From assembly GCA_937928085.1 (NCBI GenBank), contig CALFVU010000006.1, positions 186,001 to 250,000 of the forward strand: a stretch of DNA of 64,000 nt, in the 5' to 3' direction. The translations under genes were made by a program, and so were the position numbers. The notes beneath the pieces were generated by a model, which made no database searches, was not told the DNA's origin, and was given only the letters and a program-made list of their open reading frames with translations. This document shows positions 1 to 8,049 of this stretch, piece after piece. The DNA is from an uncultured bacterium (lineage in GTDB: Bacteria > Spirochaetota > Leptospiria > Leptospirales > Leptonemataceae). The first letter of the stretch is position 1; the number at the start of each line of letters is the position of its first letter.

Positions 1-1334
1 GTAAAATATTTTGGAATTGATTCTTTGTTTTGATTTTGTATTTTTGATAGATCAATTCTTAACCGAATATAAGGATCAAACAAAGTTACAGGATAGGGTT
101 GTAGTTTAGGAATTTCGGAGATGGAATAAACTTTTGCAAAACTGGCAAAACCAACAAAATGTAATGTGTCTTCTTTAAAATCTTCTTTGATTAGAGCATC
201 TAATGCAAGGATCATTTTTTTTGCATAAAAAAATCGATCTAACCGATACATTGAACCGGACATATCTAGAAGAATTACAACACTACTTTTTGCATAACCT
301 CTACTTTTAAAAACTTCTAAATCTCTAATCTTTGGCTTGGGTTGATTCGTTCGTATGTAAGCATTTAGAATACTATTGACAAAATCGATATTAGAAACAT
401 TATCTCCTATTTGGTATTCTCTTGTAATCGGTAAAACCTGATCTCCATCACCGTTTTCTTTTGTAATCAAAGAACCCCCTAAAAAATCAGCTTTTAGATG
501 TTTAAAAATTTCTTCTAAAGCTTTTCTTCCAATTCTTTTTATTGAAAGAGGGGAAAGTTGTAGTTTTCCTTCGTCTGTGCGATGGATTCTTCCTTTTTTT
601 TGTAAAATTTCAATTAGTTTTTCTAAGATTTCTTTTCTTCGATTTATAAATTCTTCGTAAGATTCGGGTCCTAAATATTTACTCAATTTTTCTAAATCAA
701 AGTTATATATATCCCCATTTTGTAAAGAATTTTCTAAGTTTCGAATTAGTTTTTCTAATTCTTCTAAAAATTTTAATATATCAATAGCATCTTTTTTACT
801 TAGCTGATGAGAACCCAGAAATTTATATTTTTTTGATCCTTCTAAAATATAGTTATGGATTTCCATGTTAGATAAAAGTTCATTAAAGTTTTCGATCAAA
901 TCATAACTTCCTATTTTTGAATTTTTAAAAAGATTCCATTTCAGAAAATTAAGTTGATCAAAAGAGAAGTTTTGAATGGCTTTATTAAATTCATTTAAAA
1001 AGTTAGGATATACTTTTAGTTTTTTTTGTAAAACTTTAGAGTTTTCTTTTACATCTTTTTCTGATTCTTCAATAGCTTTTCGAATATCATATTTCTCTAA
1101 AATGTCTGATTTTTGTTTTTTTAGTTTTTCAATAAAATTTTGAATTAAATCTTCCAAACCACCTTCTTTCAAAAAAAGATTGACTGGATATCCCCTCTGA
1201 ATAATTTCATTTAGTGCATCTTCTAAATCCATATCATATCGAACAACAAGTTCTGATAGGAGGGACATAAGTTGATCCAATTTCTTTTGGTTATCTTCTT
1301 CAGGTTCAAAAGGTATATATCGGTATACTATCAT
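1..1334 (-). CDS. VWA-domain (von Willebrand factor A) protein, 3' end cut by window edge
   Basis: My reading of the minus strand is open from an ATG at 1334-1332 to the left edge, so the C-terminus is missing. The first roughly 320 residues are helical and charged, with no recognised domain. They lead into a VWA fold carrying a MIDAS-type metal site, LLDMSGSMYRLDRF (DxSxS), encoded near 240-290. Proteins of this shape often work with a MoxR-type AAA+ ATPase; none is visible here, but the neighbour to the left is outside the window. An AAGGA lies 8 bases upstream of the ATG on the minus strand, which supports this start. The start overlaps the start of the divergent gene at 1333 (shared CATG). 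The family call is firm and the function unknown. Confidence 0.8.
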   Translation of the reverse strand, partial: MIVYRYIPFEPEEDNQKKLDQLMSLLSELVVRYDMDLEDALNEIIQRGYPVNLFLKEGGLEDLIQNFIEKLKKQKSDILEKYDIRKAIEESEKDVKENSKVLQKKLKVYPNFLNEFNKAIQNFSFDQLNFLKWNLFKNSKIGSYDLIENFNELLSNMEIHNYILEGSKKYKFLGSHQLSKKDAIDILKFLEELEKLIRNLENSLQNGDIYNFDLEKLSKYLGPESYEEFINRRKEILEKLIEILQKKGRIHRTDEGKLQLSPLSIKRIGRKALEEIFKHLKADFLGGSLITKENGDGDQVLPITREYQIGDNVSNIDFVNSILNAYIRTNQPKPKIRDLEVFKSRGYAKSSVVILLDMSGSMYRLDRFFYAKKMILALDALIKEDFKEDTLHFVGFASFAKVYSISEIPKLQPYPVTLFDPYIRLRIDLSKIQNQNKESIPKYF

Positions 1335-2124
1335 GTTAAGAGTCCTTACATATAATATACATAAAGCAATTGGAAATGACCGTAAATATTTTCTAGATAG
1401 AATTATAGAAATTTTAAAAAAAAGTCAAGCAGATATTATAGCTTTACAAGAAGTTGATTATTTAGTTCCGAGATCTCATAAGGAAAATTTAGCTTTACGA
1501 ATTGCTCAAAGTTTAGGCTATGAGTATGAAATTGGACTTAATGTATATTTAAAACAAGGTGCTTATGGTAATGCAATATTTAGTAAATATCCAATCATAC
1601 ATTCAGAAAATCTAAATTTAACTTGGGCAATTAAAAAAAGAAGAGGATGTTTAATGAGTAAAATTTTAATTCCTAACTCTAATTCAAAAGAAAAAAACAA
1701 TTCTTTTATAGAAATCGGAGTAATGAATTTTCACCTTGGATTGGCGAATTTTGAAAGAATATGGCAAATTCATCAAATCATTAATTCTTCTTTTTTTGAA
1801 TTATTAAAACCAAATCCAGCTATTTGTTTGGGGGATACAAATGACAGATTAGAAAAAGTAGATGAGATTTTTTTGAAAGTAGGATTTTATGATACCTATC
1901 AAGTGTATCGATTACATCATAAATATCGTAAAAGTGAATTTAATACTTTTCCTTCTTATACTCCTAAACCTTTAATTCGAATCGATAAAATTTTTGTAAA
2001 TTCGCATTGGAAAGTAATTCATCACAAAGTAATTCGAGATTCTTTGACATCTATCGCTTCTGATCATTATCCAGTTTATGTGGATTTAGAATTATTACCT
2101 TTTTATAAAGATAAAGTTTTATGA
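1333..2124 (+). CDS. endonuclease/exonuclease/phosphatase (EEP) family protein
   Basis: A 263-residue protein spanning the whole EEP fold. Visible motifs in order: LRVLTYNIHK at the N-terminus (Asn8), ADIIALQEVD (metal-binding Glu40), MNFHLGLA, CLGDTND, RIDKIFV, and the terminal ASDHYPVYVDL (Asp-His pair). These are the metal-dependent phosphodiesterase residues of the family, which includes Mg-dependent nucleases, sphingomyelinases and phosphatases. There is no signal peptide, so it is probably cytoplasmic, and the substrate cannot be told from sequence. The stop overlaps the next start in ATGA, suggesting co-translation with the downstream lipoprotein-like gene. The ATG overlaps that of the divergent VWA gene. 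Confidence 0.85.
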   Translation: MLRVLTYNIHKAIGNDRKYFLDRIIEILKKSQADIIALQEVDYLVPRSHKENLALRIAQSLGYEYEIGLNVYLKQGAYGNAIFSKYPIIHSENLNLTWAIKKRRGCLMSKILIPNSNSKEKNNSFIEIGVMNFHLGLANFERIWQIHQIINSSFFELLKPNPAICLGDTNDRLEKVDEIFLKVGFYDTYQVYRLHHKYRKSEFNTFPSYTPKPLIRIDKIFVNSHWKVIHHKVIRDSLTSIASDHYPVYVDLELLPFYKDKVL

Positions 2125-3011
2125 ATCCAAAAAATTTTTTTTTACTTTTAATTTTAATGTTTTGTTATTTTTTGTATTGTGGATTTTATCAAAAGAATCT
2201 TCCAATTGGAGCACCGGGTATAGGTGTAAAAAAAGAAAATTCGAAGTTTATCATTCACTTTAATGTAGGAATTTTTACATTTTTAGACTTAGAAATTACA
2301 AGAGAGGAAGTAGAATTTCTTTTACAAGAATCCATAAAAGAAATTCAAAAAGAATATGATTTTTTAGTACTAAAACCGATCGTAGATCAACCTTTAGATT
2401 CAGTATTCGTAATAGAAAAATCTACAAAAAAAAAAATAAATCCCTTAATTCAAAAATATCCCTTAAATGCTGAATGGGAATCTATAAACTCCTTGATTGT
2501 AAAAAATGTATCAAATGATCAAAAATATTTTATTTTAAGTGAATTAGAAAATTTTTTTTATAATCAAGTACGTTATGATCTTATACTTTTACCTTTACCA
2601 TTGATCAATAACACAAATATAGAAAAAGAAAATTTGATTTTAGAGATGCAATATTATATTTCTAAAGGAAGAAATTCCCTAGATAAAATGAGTTTTTCAG
2701 TTTCTTTAGATTATAAAAACATAAAAAAAAATCCTTCGATAAGAAAACTAAAAAAAATTTTGTTAAGTTTTATTTTTTATTTACATCCAGATTTAATCGA
2801 TGAGCTTCCCGAAAATCCAAATTATCCATACATCAGAAAACAGATTTTAGATCTTTATGAACGATACAATAGTGGAAAAAAAATCAAATGTCAAGAAGTC
2901 GATGCGATTCAAGAAAAATTGAATCAAAATTTTATTTATCTTAAAAATTCAAAATTTTTTCGAGTTCCATTAGAATTAAACTTGAATTTTTTAAAGAAAA
3001 AATGCATATAA
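2121..3011 (+). CDS. putative lipoprotein, function unknown
   Basis: A 296-residue protein I do not recognise. It begins with a hydrophobic stretch ending in FLYCG at about residues 17-21. This is a poor lipobox by enterobacterial rules but acceptable by the looser spirochaetal pattern, so it may be a lipoprotein. The rest is rich in Lys, Ile and Asn with no further membrane segment; no catalytic motif is evident. It overlaps the upstream EEP gene by 4 bases and is probably in the same transcript. Confidence 0.6.
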   Translation: MNPKNFFLLLILMFCYFLYCGFYQKNLPIGAPGIGVKKENSKFIIHFNVGIFTFLDLEITREEVEFLLQESIKEIQKEYDFLVLKPIVDQPLDSVFVIEKSTKKKINPLIQKYPLNAEWESINSLIVKNVSNDQKYFILSELENFFYNQVRYDLILLPLPLINNTNIEKENLILEMQYYISKGRNSLDKMSFSVSLDYKNIKKNPSIRKLKKILLSFIFYLHPDLIDELPENPNYPYIRKQILDLYERYNSGKKIKCQEVDAIQEKLNQNFIYLKNSKFFRVPLELNLNFLKKKCI

Positions 3012-3043
3012 AAAAATAAAAAAATTTTCGTCTATTATGAATT

Positions 3044-3370
3044 ATGCAAATGCATCAAATTCTAATTATAGTTTTTTTGTTATCGATTGGCTGTAGCTAT
3101 CGAACCAATGTTCAAAATAAGCAAGAAAAAGAAGAGATAAAAATTGTGAATCATCATTTAGAAATCAAAAAGAATTTCGAATATAAAATCTGTAGCAAAG
3201 AGAGTAAAACTATTGATTATTGTCTCGAAGTTTATAAACCTGTTTGTGGATGGTTTGTTTCATCTCCTGATCAATGTATCAGTCAATATTGTAGAGAAAG
3301 CTTTGCTAATGATTGTTTTGCTTGCAAAGATAAAAGAGTTATTGGTTATACTATGGGGAATTGTGAATAA
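3044..3370 (+). CDS. small lipoprotein with Kazal-like cysteine pattern
   Basis: A 108-residue protein with a signal peptide and a good lipobox (LSIGC, Cys17), so probably membrane-anchored and exported. The C-terminal half holds eight Cys residues. It contains C-x7-C-G (CLEVYKPVCG), then FANDCFAC, then a terminal NCE. These match the C2-x7-C3-G, Y-x-N-x-C-x2-C and final-Cys parts of a Kazal serine-protease-inhibitor fold, except that the C3 to C4 loop is longer and carries two extra Cys. It follows the preceding lipoprotein gene by 32 bases. A Kazal-like fold is inferred; inhibitory activity is not shown. Confidence 0.65.
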   Translation: MQMHQILIIVFLLSIGCSYRTNVQNKQEKEEIKIVNHHLEIKKNFEYKICSKESKTIDYCLEVYKPVCGWFVSSPDQCISQYCRESFANDCFACKDKRVIGYTMGNCE

Positions 3371-3372
3371 AA

Positions 3373-5082
3373 TTATCTCCAATCATATCTTCCAAATTTT
3401 ATACTTGGATGCTTTTGAAAATTTACCGATTCTTTACTTTGCAGTTTTGGTATTTCTATAAAAAATTTAGTTCCTTTTTCATTCGATTCAAAATAAACTT
3501 TACCATTATGATTTTCTATAATGTTACGAACGATTCCTAAACCTAACCCTGTTCCTTCTCCTTGGGCTTTTGTTGTAAAGAAAGGATCCCATATCATTTC
3601 TTGAATTTCTTTAGGTATTCCAGGACCATTATCGATCACCTGAATTTGAACTGTATTTTCATTGAATTCTATAGTTTTTATGATCACAGTGGGGTCCAAG
3701 ATTTGGCTACTCATCAATGCCTGATAAGAATTCATAATTAAATTAATCAAAACTTGTTGTATTTGATTTGCATCGCATTCTAAAGTATTTCTATAACCAA
3801 GATCTGTAATGATTTTTATTTTATTTTTAGTGGTGTGGCTAATCAGTCCTACAGTTTCCTCAATGATTTCTGAAAGATTTGCTTTTAAAAATTCATGTTT
3901 AGAACTTCTTGAATAACTACGTAAACTTTGTACAAGTTTTGAAATACTTTTTGATGATTGAATAATACGAATTATGTTTTCGTACGTAAAAGCGATATTT
4001 TCTAAAATCTCTAAAGATATGCGTTTTTCTTGTTCATTACATTGGTAGTAATATTGGATGATTTGATGAAAAAGATTATTTTCTTGTTTTAATGAGCAAG
4101 TATTTCCTTTATATACTTTAAATTGAATTAAAAACTGAATTAGCTTTTCGTCGAAAGGAATTTGCTTTTCTTGAAAATATTGTTTTAGTTCGCTTTTTAG
4201 TTTAAAAGTTTTTTTAGAATCTATCATTTCCATTAAAGGAAGATGATACGAAAATAAAAATAAAATATTTAGAAATTGTGGAGATAAATTTTCGAATTCT
4301 TTTTTGATTAAAAAAATTTCCAATAATGTATCGAAATACTTTAATATGTTTGAAGAACAAGCCAAAATTACACTTATAGGTGTATTAAGTTCATGAGCTA
4401 CACCAGCGACCATTGTACCAAGTGTAGCCATTTTTTCTTGTTGCACTAAATTTTTTTGAGCTTTCTCTAATTCTGCTGTTCTTTCTTTTACTTTTTCCTC
4501 TAAATTTTTTAGTAAATTTTCAAGACGTGCATAAAGTATTGAATTCGACAAAGCAATGATCAAAAAATATCGAAATTCTTCTATAGTAAAATATTCAGAA
4601 ACACTTATGTGTTTATTCGTATGGGCATAAATAAATCCAAGAATAGATTCGTTTAATACTAAGGGTATCAATATGTTTGCGTTATTTTCTTCGAATATCT
4701 GTTTTACAACCTTCTTATGTTCTTGATTTCTAAGAATTTCTAAATTTCTTTTTAAAAAAATAATGTCATACTCTGAAAGAATAAGGATGATAGGATCAAA
4801 AATCTGTATGGTTTTTGAGGTTTGATTGGTAAAATCACTAAATTGTCCTATGGATTCGTTCCATAAATAAAAACCGATAGAATTTGTTTGTAAAAATTCT
4901 TTAAGAAAATGAATCGAAGTTTCTACAATGTCTTTAGTTTTTCTAAATCGAATAATAGTTCTTCTAAAAACATCAATTTTTCTTTTTCCATAAAAAAGTC
5001 TTCTATTATCCTTCTTTGATTGTATATTTTTTTTTCTAAATAGCCTTAAAAAAGGCTTGATAATCAAAAACCATTTTTTCAT
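3373..5082 (-). CDS. sensor histidine kinase, cytoplasmic, with N-terminal GAF-like region
   Basis: A 569-residue protein. Residues about 30-190 look like a GAF-type sensor region and have no obvious transmembrane helix. A coiled coil follows (KVKERTAELEKAQKNLVQQEK), then a HisKA H-box (GVAHELNTPISV) with the phosphoacceptor His. About 160 residues of unusual helical insertion separate the H-box from SLRSYSR. The catalytic ATPase domain is intact: N-box LINLIMNSYQAL, G1 DNGPGIP, F-box DPFFTTK, G2 GTGLGLGIV. A response regulator is not adjacent, so the partner is unknown. It is convergent with the Kazal-like gene (2 bases between stops) and divergent from rsgA. Confidence 0.85.
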   Translation of the reverse strand: MKKWFLIIKPFLRLFRKKNIQSKKDNRRLFYGKRKIDVFRRTIIRFRKTKDIVETSIHFLKEFLQTNSIGFYLWNESIGQFSDFTNQTSKTIQIFDPIILILSEYDIIFLKRNLEILRNQEHKKVVKQIFEENNANILIPLVLNESILGFIYAHTNKHISVSEYFTIEEFRYFLIIALSNSILYARLENLLKNLEEKVKERTAELEKAQKNLVQQEKMATLGTMVAGVAHELNTPISVILACSSNILKYFDTLLEIFLIKKEFENLSPQFLNILFLFSYHLPLMEMIDSKKTFKLKSELKQYFQEKQIPFDEKLIQFLIQFKVYKGNTCSLKQENNLFHQIIQYYYQCNEQEKRISLEILENIAFTYENIIRIIQSSKSISKLVQSLRSYSRSSKHEFLKANLSEIIEETVGLISHTTKNKIKIITDLGYRNTLECDANQIQQVLINLIMNSYQALMSSQILDPTVIIKTIEFNENTVQIQVIDNGPGIPKEIQEMIWDPFFTTKAQGEGTGLGLGIVRNIIENHNGKVYFESNEKGTKFFIEIPKLQSKESVNFQKHPSIKFGRYDWR

Positions 5083-5132
5083 TCTATTCTTGATAAGACT
5101 GTAATTTTATAAATTTTTGTAAATTTTTTTTT

Positions 5133-6203
5133 ATGATTTCTCGAAAAAAACATAGAATTTCGGAAGTTTGCGGCAACCTATGCTATTTGCAATCGGAAAC
5201 TTCTAAAAAGAGATTAGCTGTCCTAAAAGGAAAAATGAGAATTATGGAAAACGTTCATATTTCTAAAATCCCATTTAGAAATCCCGTATGTGTGGGGGAT
5301 TATGTTATTGTTCAAGAGATTGAGGAACCAAATAAAAATTCTTATTTGTCGAATCAGGCTGTGATTGAAGAAGTTTTGCCGCGTAATAAAACTTTAATTC
5401 GTTCTACACCTACAGAAATCCATCTTTTAGGATCAAATATAGATTTTGCAGTCTGTATAGTCAGTTTAGTAGAACCAGAAATTCGAACAGGATTTATCGA
5501 CAGATTTTTAATTGCTTGTTTTTCTGAAAATATTACTCCTATACTTTTTTTTACGAAATGTGATCTATTAAAAAAAGAAAAAGAAAATCATAAGGAATAT
5601 GTTTCTTATGGTATTTATTATCAAAAAATTCTTCCATTTGTTTTTTGGGATAATTTATTACAAGTTAAGAATTACAAAGATTTTTTATATTTTTATAATG
5701 AATCAAAAATTTTCGGGTTTGAAGACTTTAAAAACACAATAAAAGAAGGAACTCTCATTACTGTGGGTCAGTCTGGAACAGGAAAGTCTACATTCATTAA
5801 CTTAATTTTAGGAAGTGCTGTTCAGAAAGTAAATTCTGTTAGTAGTGCTACAAAAAAAGGAAAGCACACAACTACTAGTTCTATTTTGTTTTCTGTATCG
5901 GATCAGTTTTCGATTATTGATACACCGGGAGTGCGTGAATGGGGACTATATCATTTAACAGAAAAAAAAATTTATGAAAGCTATCCCGAATTTTCTGGGC
6001 TAGAAAATAAATGTAAATTTAAAAATTGTTCTCATTTGCCTAAAATAGATGGTTGTGCAATCCAGAAAGCAATTCGAGAAGGTATATTACCAGAATGGAG
6101 AAAAGAAAATCTTGAGTCTATCATCAAAACTTTGGAATATTACGAAAAAGTTAGGTACGGAGATTATAAAAAACCAACTGGAAAATTTTATAATCGTATT
6201 TGA
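5133..6203 (+). CDS. rsgA: ribosome small-subunit-dependent GTPase A (RsgA)
   Basis: A 356-residue circularly permuted GTPase that helps the 30S subunit mature late in assembly. The N-terminal part is an OB-fold. G4 (FTKCDLL) comes before G1 (GQSGTGKST) and G3 (DTPGVREWG), the hallmark permuted order. The C-terminal zinc site CKFKNCSHLPKIDGC is present. NKTLIRSTPTE is the conserved region linking the OB-fold to the GTPase domain. The length is normal for the family. The ATG follows a T-rich leader with no clear Shine-Dalgarno. It is probably the first gene of a run with the two 7TM sensor genes. Confidence 0.95.
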   Translation: MISRKKHRISEVCGNLCYLQSETSKKRLAVLKGKMRIMENVHISKIPFRNPVCVGDYVIVQEIEEPNKNSYLSNQAVIEEVLPRNKTLIRSTPTEIHLLGSNIDFAVCIVSLVEPEIRTGFIDRFLIACFSENITPILFFTKCDLLKKEKENHKEYVSYGIYYQKILPFVFWDNLLQVKNYKDFLYFYNESKIFGFEDFKNTIKEGTLITVGQSGTGKSTFINLILGSAVQKVNSVSSATKKGKHTTTSSILFSVSDQFSIIDTPGVREWGLYHLTEKKIYESYPEFSGLENKCKFKNCSHLPKIDGCAIQKAIREGILPEWRKENLESIIKTLEYYEKVRYGDYKKPTGKFYNRI

Positions 6204-6222
6204 AAATTCGATAATTAAGAAA

Positions 6223-8049
6223 ATGAAATTGATTCAATGGTTTGCAATAATCATTAGTTTTTTTTTAATACATATCTTATATTCTAAGGATTGTGAATTT
6301 CAGATACAAAACAATCAAAATGTTGTTTTGTTAAACGGTAAATGGAATTTTTTTAGAGGTGGAGGAAGTGTAGCGGCCAATCCTAATCTTGATCTTTCTT
6401 CTTGGAAAGAAATTTATGTTCCTTTTCGCTGGCATTCTATACCAGAATTAAGACAATATAAAGGAGAAATCTGGATACGTTGTAATTTAATTTTTACTTT
6501 TGTTCCGAATGAAGCTTATTTAGATCTTGGTTTTTTAAAAGAAATTGATGAGGTCTATTGGAATGGAGAAAAAATTGGTGGAATGGGAAGTTTTGAAAAA
6601 AGAATTCCCGATTTTTCTGAAAGGAGATGGTATTCGATTCCTTTAAAAAATATTTCAGAAAAAAATACTTTAGCTATTCGAATTTATGGCTCATTTTGGA
6701 ATGCAGGAGTGCCAGATGTTCCAAAAATTCATTTTTCTTCTAATTTAATAAAACAGAAACATCAGTTTGAATCCTTAGCTTATGCTTTTTGCTTATCATA
6801 TACTTTTTTTTCTATTTTATTTATTTTTTTTGGACTTTTTACTCCTCAGAGAAAAATCAATATTTATTTTTCTATTTTTGTGATCTTGTTATCTTTTTAT
6901 TATGCAATTTTATGGGGAAAGCGATATGATTTTTTTGAAAATTATATTATTTCTTATATAATTGAACTATTGTGTCTAATTCCTCTTCCTTATATTTTTT
7001 ATTTATTTATAAAAGAATGGATAGAAATTCAGCAAAATTATAGAATCATTCAGATCTCAACCATATCTTTGATGATTTCCGCAATTGTAGGATATTTTGT
7101 TCCGTATACCATACGAACCGCATATTTACATATTGTTACCTATATTAATTTAATAAATCTTTTTCTTATCTTATTTTTAGTTTTAAAAATTTTGATTCTT
7201 AATAAAAAGAAAAGAGAATATCTTTATTTTGGACTTATCAGTATAATTCCTTTTATCCTTAACGATGCGTTGATTGCTTTAGAGATCATTCATACACCCA
7301 GATTGTTTATTTTTTCTTTTTCTATTTTTATGATTTCATATGGTTTACATCTTTCTGAAAAAGCTTTACTTTTAAAACAAGAATCAGAAGAAAAAAGTTT
7401 AGAATTGCGAAAATTGGAAAAACAAAAATTAAATGTAATCTATAATATTTCTAATGAATTTCATTCTATTTTCGAAGAATTAAGAGAATCCTTAGCTTTA
7501 AAAAAAAATTATGAGTCCTCTATTGTAAAATTAGAGTTCTTAATAGAAAACATAAAAACTTTAGAAAATTTAGAAAATCATAGATATATTTTACAACCGG
7601 CTAAAATAAACCTATATGAAGAAATTCTTTTTGTAACCGAAAAGGTGCTAAAAGCAACAAAGCAAAAAAAATCAAGAATCAAAATTAATGAGTATAATTC
7701 TCAAAAGTTTTTTTGGACTGATCCTTTTTTATTTCGAATGATTTTATATAATCTTATCGAAAACGCTTTACTATATTCCACTTCTATAGTGGAAATCAAT
7801 ATTACTAACGAAAACGAAACAATTTTAATTAAAATTAGAGATGAAGGTACAGGAATTACTAAAGAATTACAAAATTCAATGTTTCTTAAATATATTCGAG
7901 GGGATCATAAGATACCCGGTAGTGGTATTGGACTGACTTTAGTAAAAGAAGGACTATTGCTTTTGTCCGGACATATTCAATTTGAATCAAAACCTGATTT
8001 TTTTACAGAGTTTATGATTGTGTTACCACCATTAAAGGAAGTTTTATGA
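6223..8049 (+). CDS. 7TM receptor with jelly-roll sensor domain and kinase-like ATPase domain
   Basis: About 608 residues from the ATG at 6223; a longer reading from 6049 would overlap rsgA and has no signal peptide at its start. Order of parts: signal peptide; an exported galactose-binding-like jelly roll (about residues 25-190, including NGKWNFFRGG and VPFRWHSIPEL); seven or so hydrophobic helices (about 200-380); a coiled coil; and a HATPase domain with LIENALLYS, DEGTGITKE and GSGIGLTLV. The H-box position reads ISNEFHSIF, with Asn411 where the phosphoacceptor His is expected, so autophosphorylation is doubtful. It overlaps the next gene by 4 bases. Confidence 0.8.
   Translation: MKLIQWFAIIISFFLIHILYSKDCEFQIQNNQNVVLLNGKWNFFRGGGSVAANPNLDLSSWKEIYVPFRWHSIPELRQYKGEIWIRCNLIFTFVPNEAYLDLGFLKEIDEVYWNGEKIGGMGSFEKRIPDFSERRWYSIPLKNISEKNTLAIRIYGSFWNAGVPDVPKIHFSSNLIKQKHQFESLAYAFCLSYTFFSILFIFFGLFTPQRKINIYFSIFVILLSFYYAILWGKRYDFFENYIISYIIELLCLIPLPYIFYLFIKEWIEIQQNYRIIQISTISLMISAIVGYFVPYTIRTAYLHIVTYINLINLFLILFLVLKILILNKKKREYLYFGLISIIPFILNDALIALEIIHTPRLFIFSFSIFMISYGLHLSEKALLLKQESEEKSLELRKLEKQKLNVIYNISNEFHSIFEELRESLALKKNYESSIVKLEFLIENIKTLENLENHRYILQPAKINLYEEILFVTEKVLKATKQKKSRIKINEYNSQKFFWTDPFLFRMILYNLIENALLYSTSIVEINITNENETILIKIRDEGTGITKELQNSMFLKYIRGDHKIPGSGIGLTLVKEGLLLLSGHIQFESKPDFFTEFMIVLPPLKEVL

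Noticed and set aside
6049-6222. N-terminal extension of the first 7TM receptor into rsgA
   Set aside because: It lies inside a conserved gene, has no ribosome site, and would put residues before an evident signal peptide.
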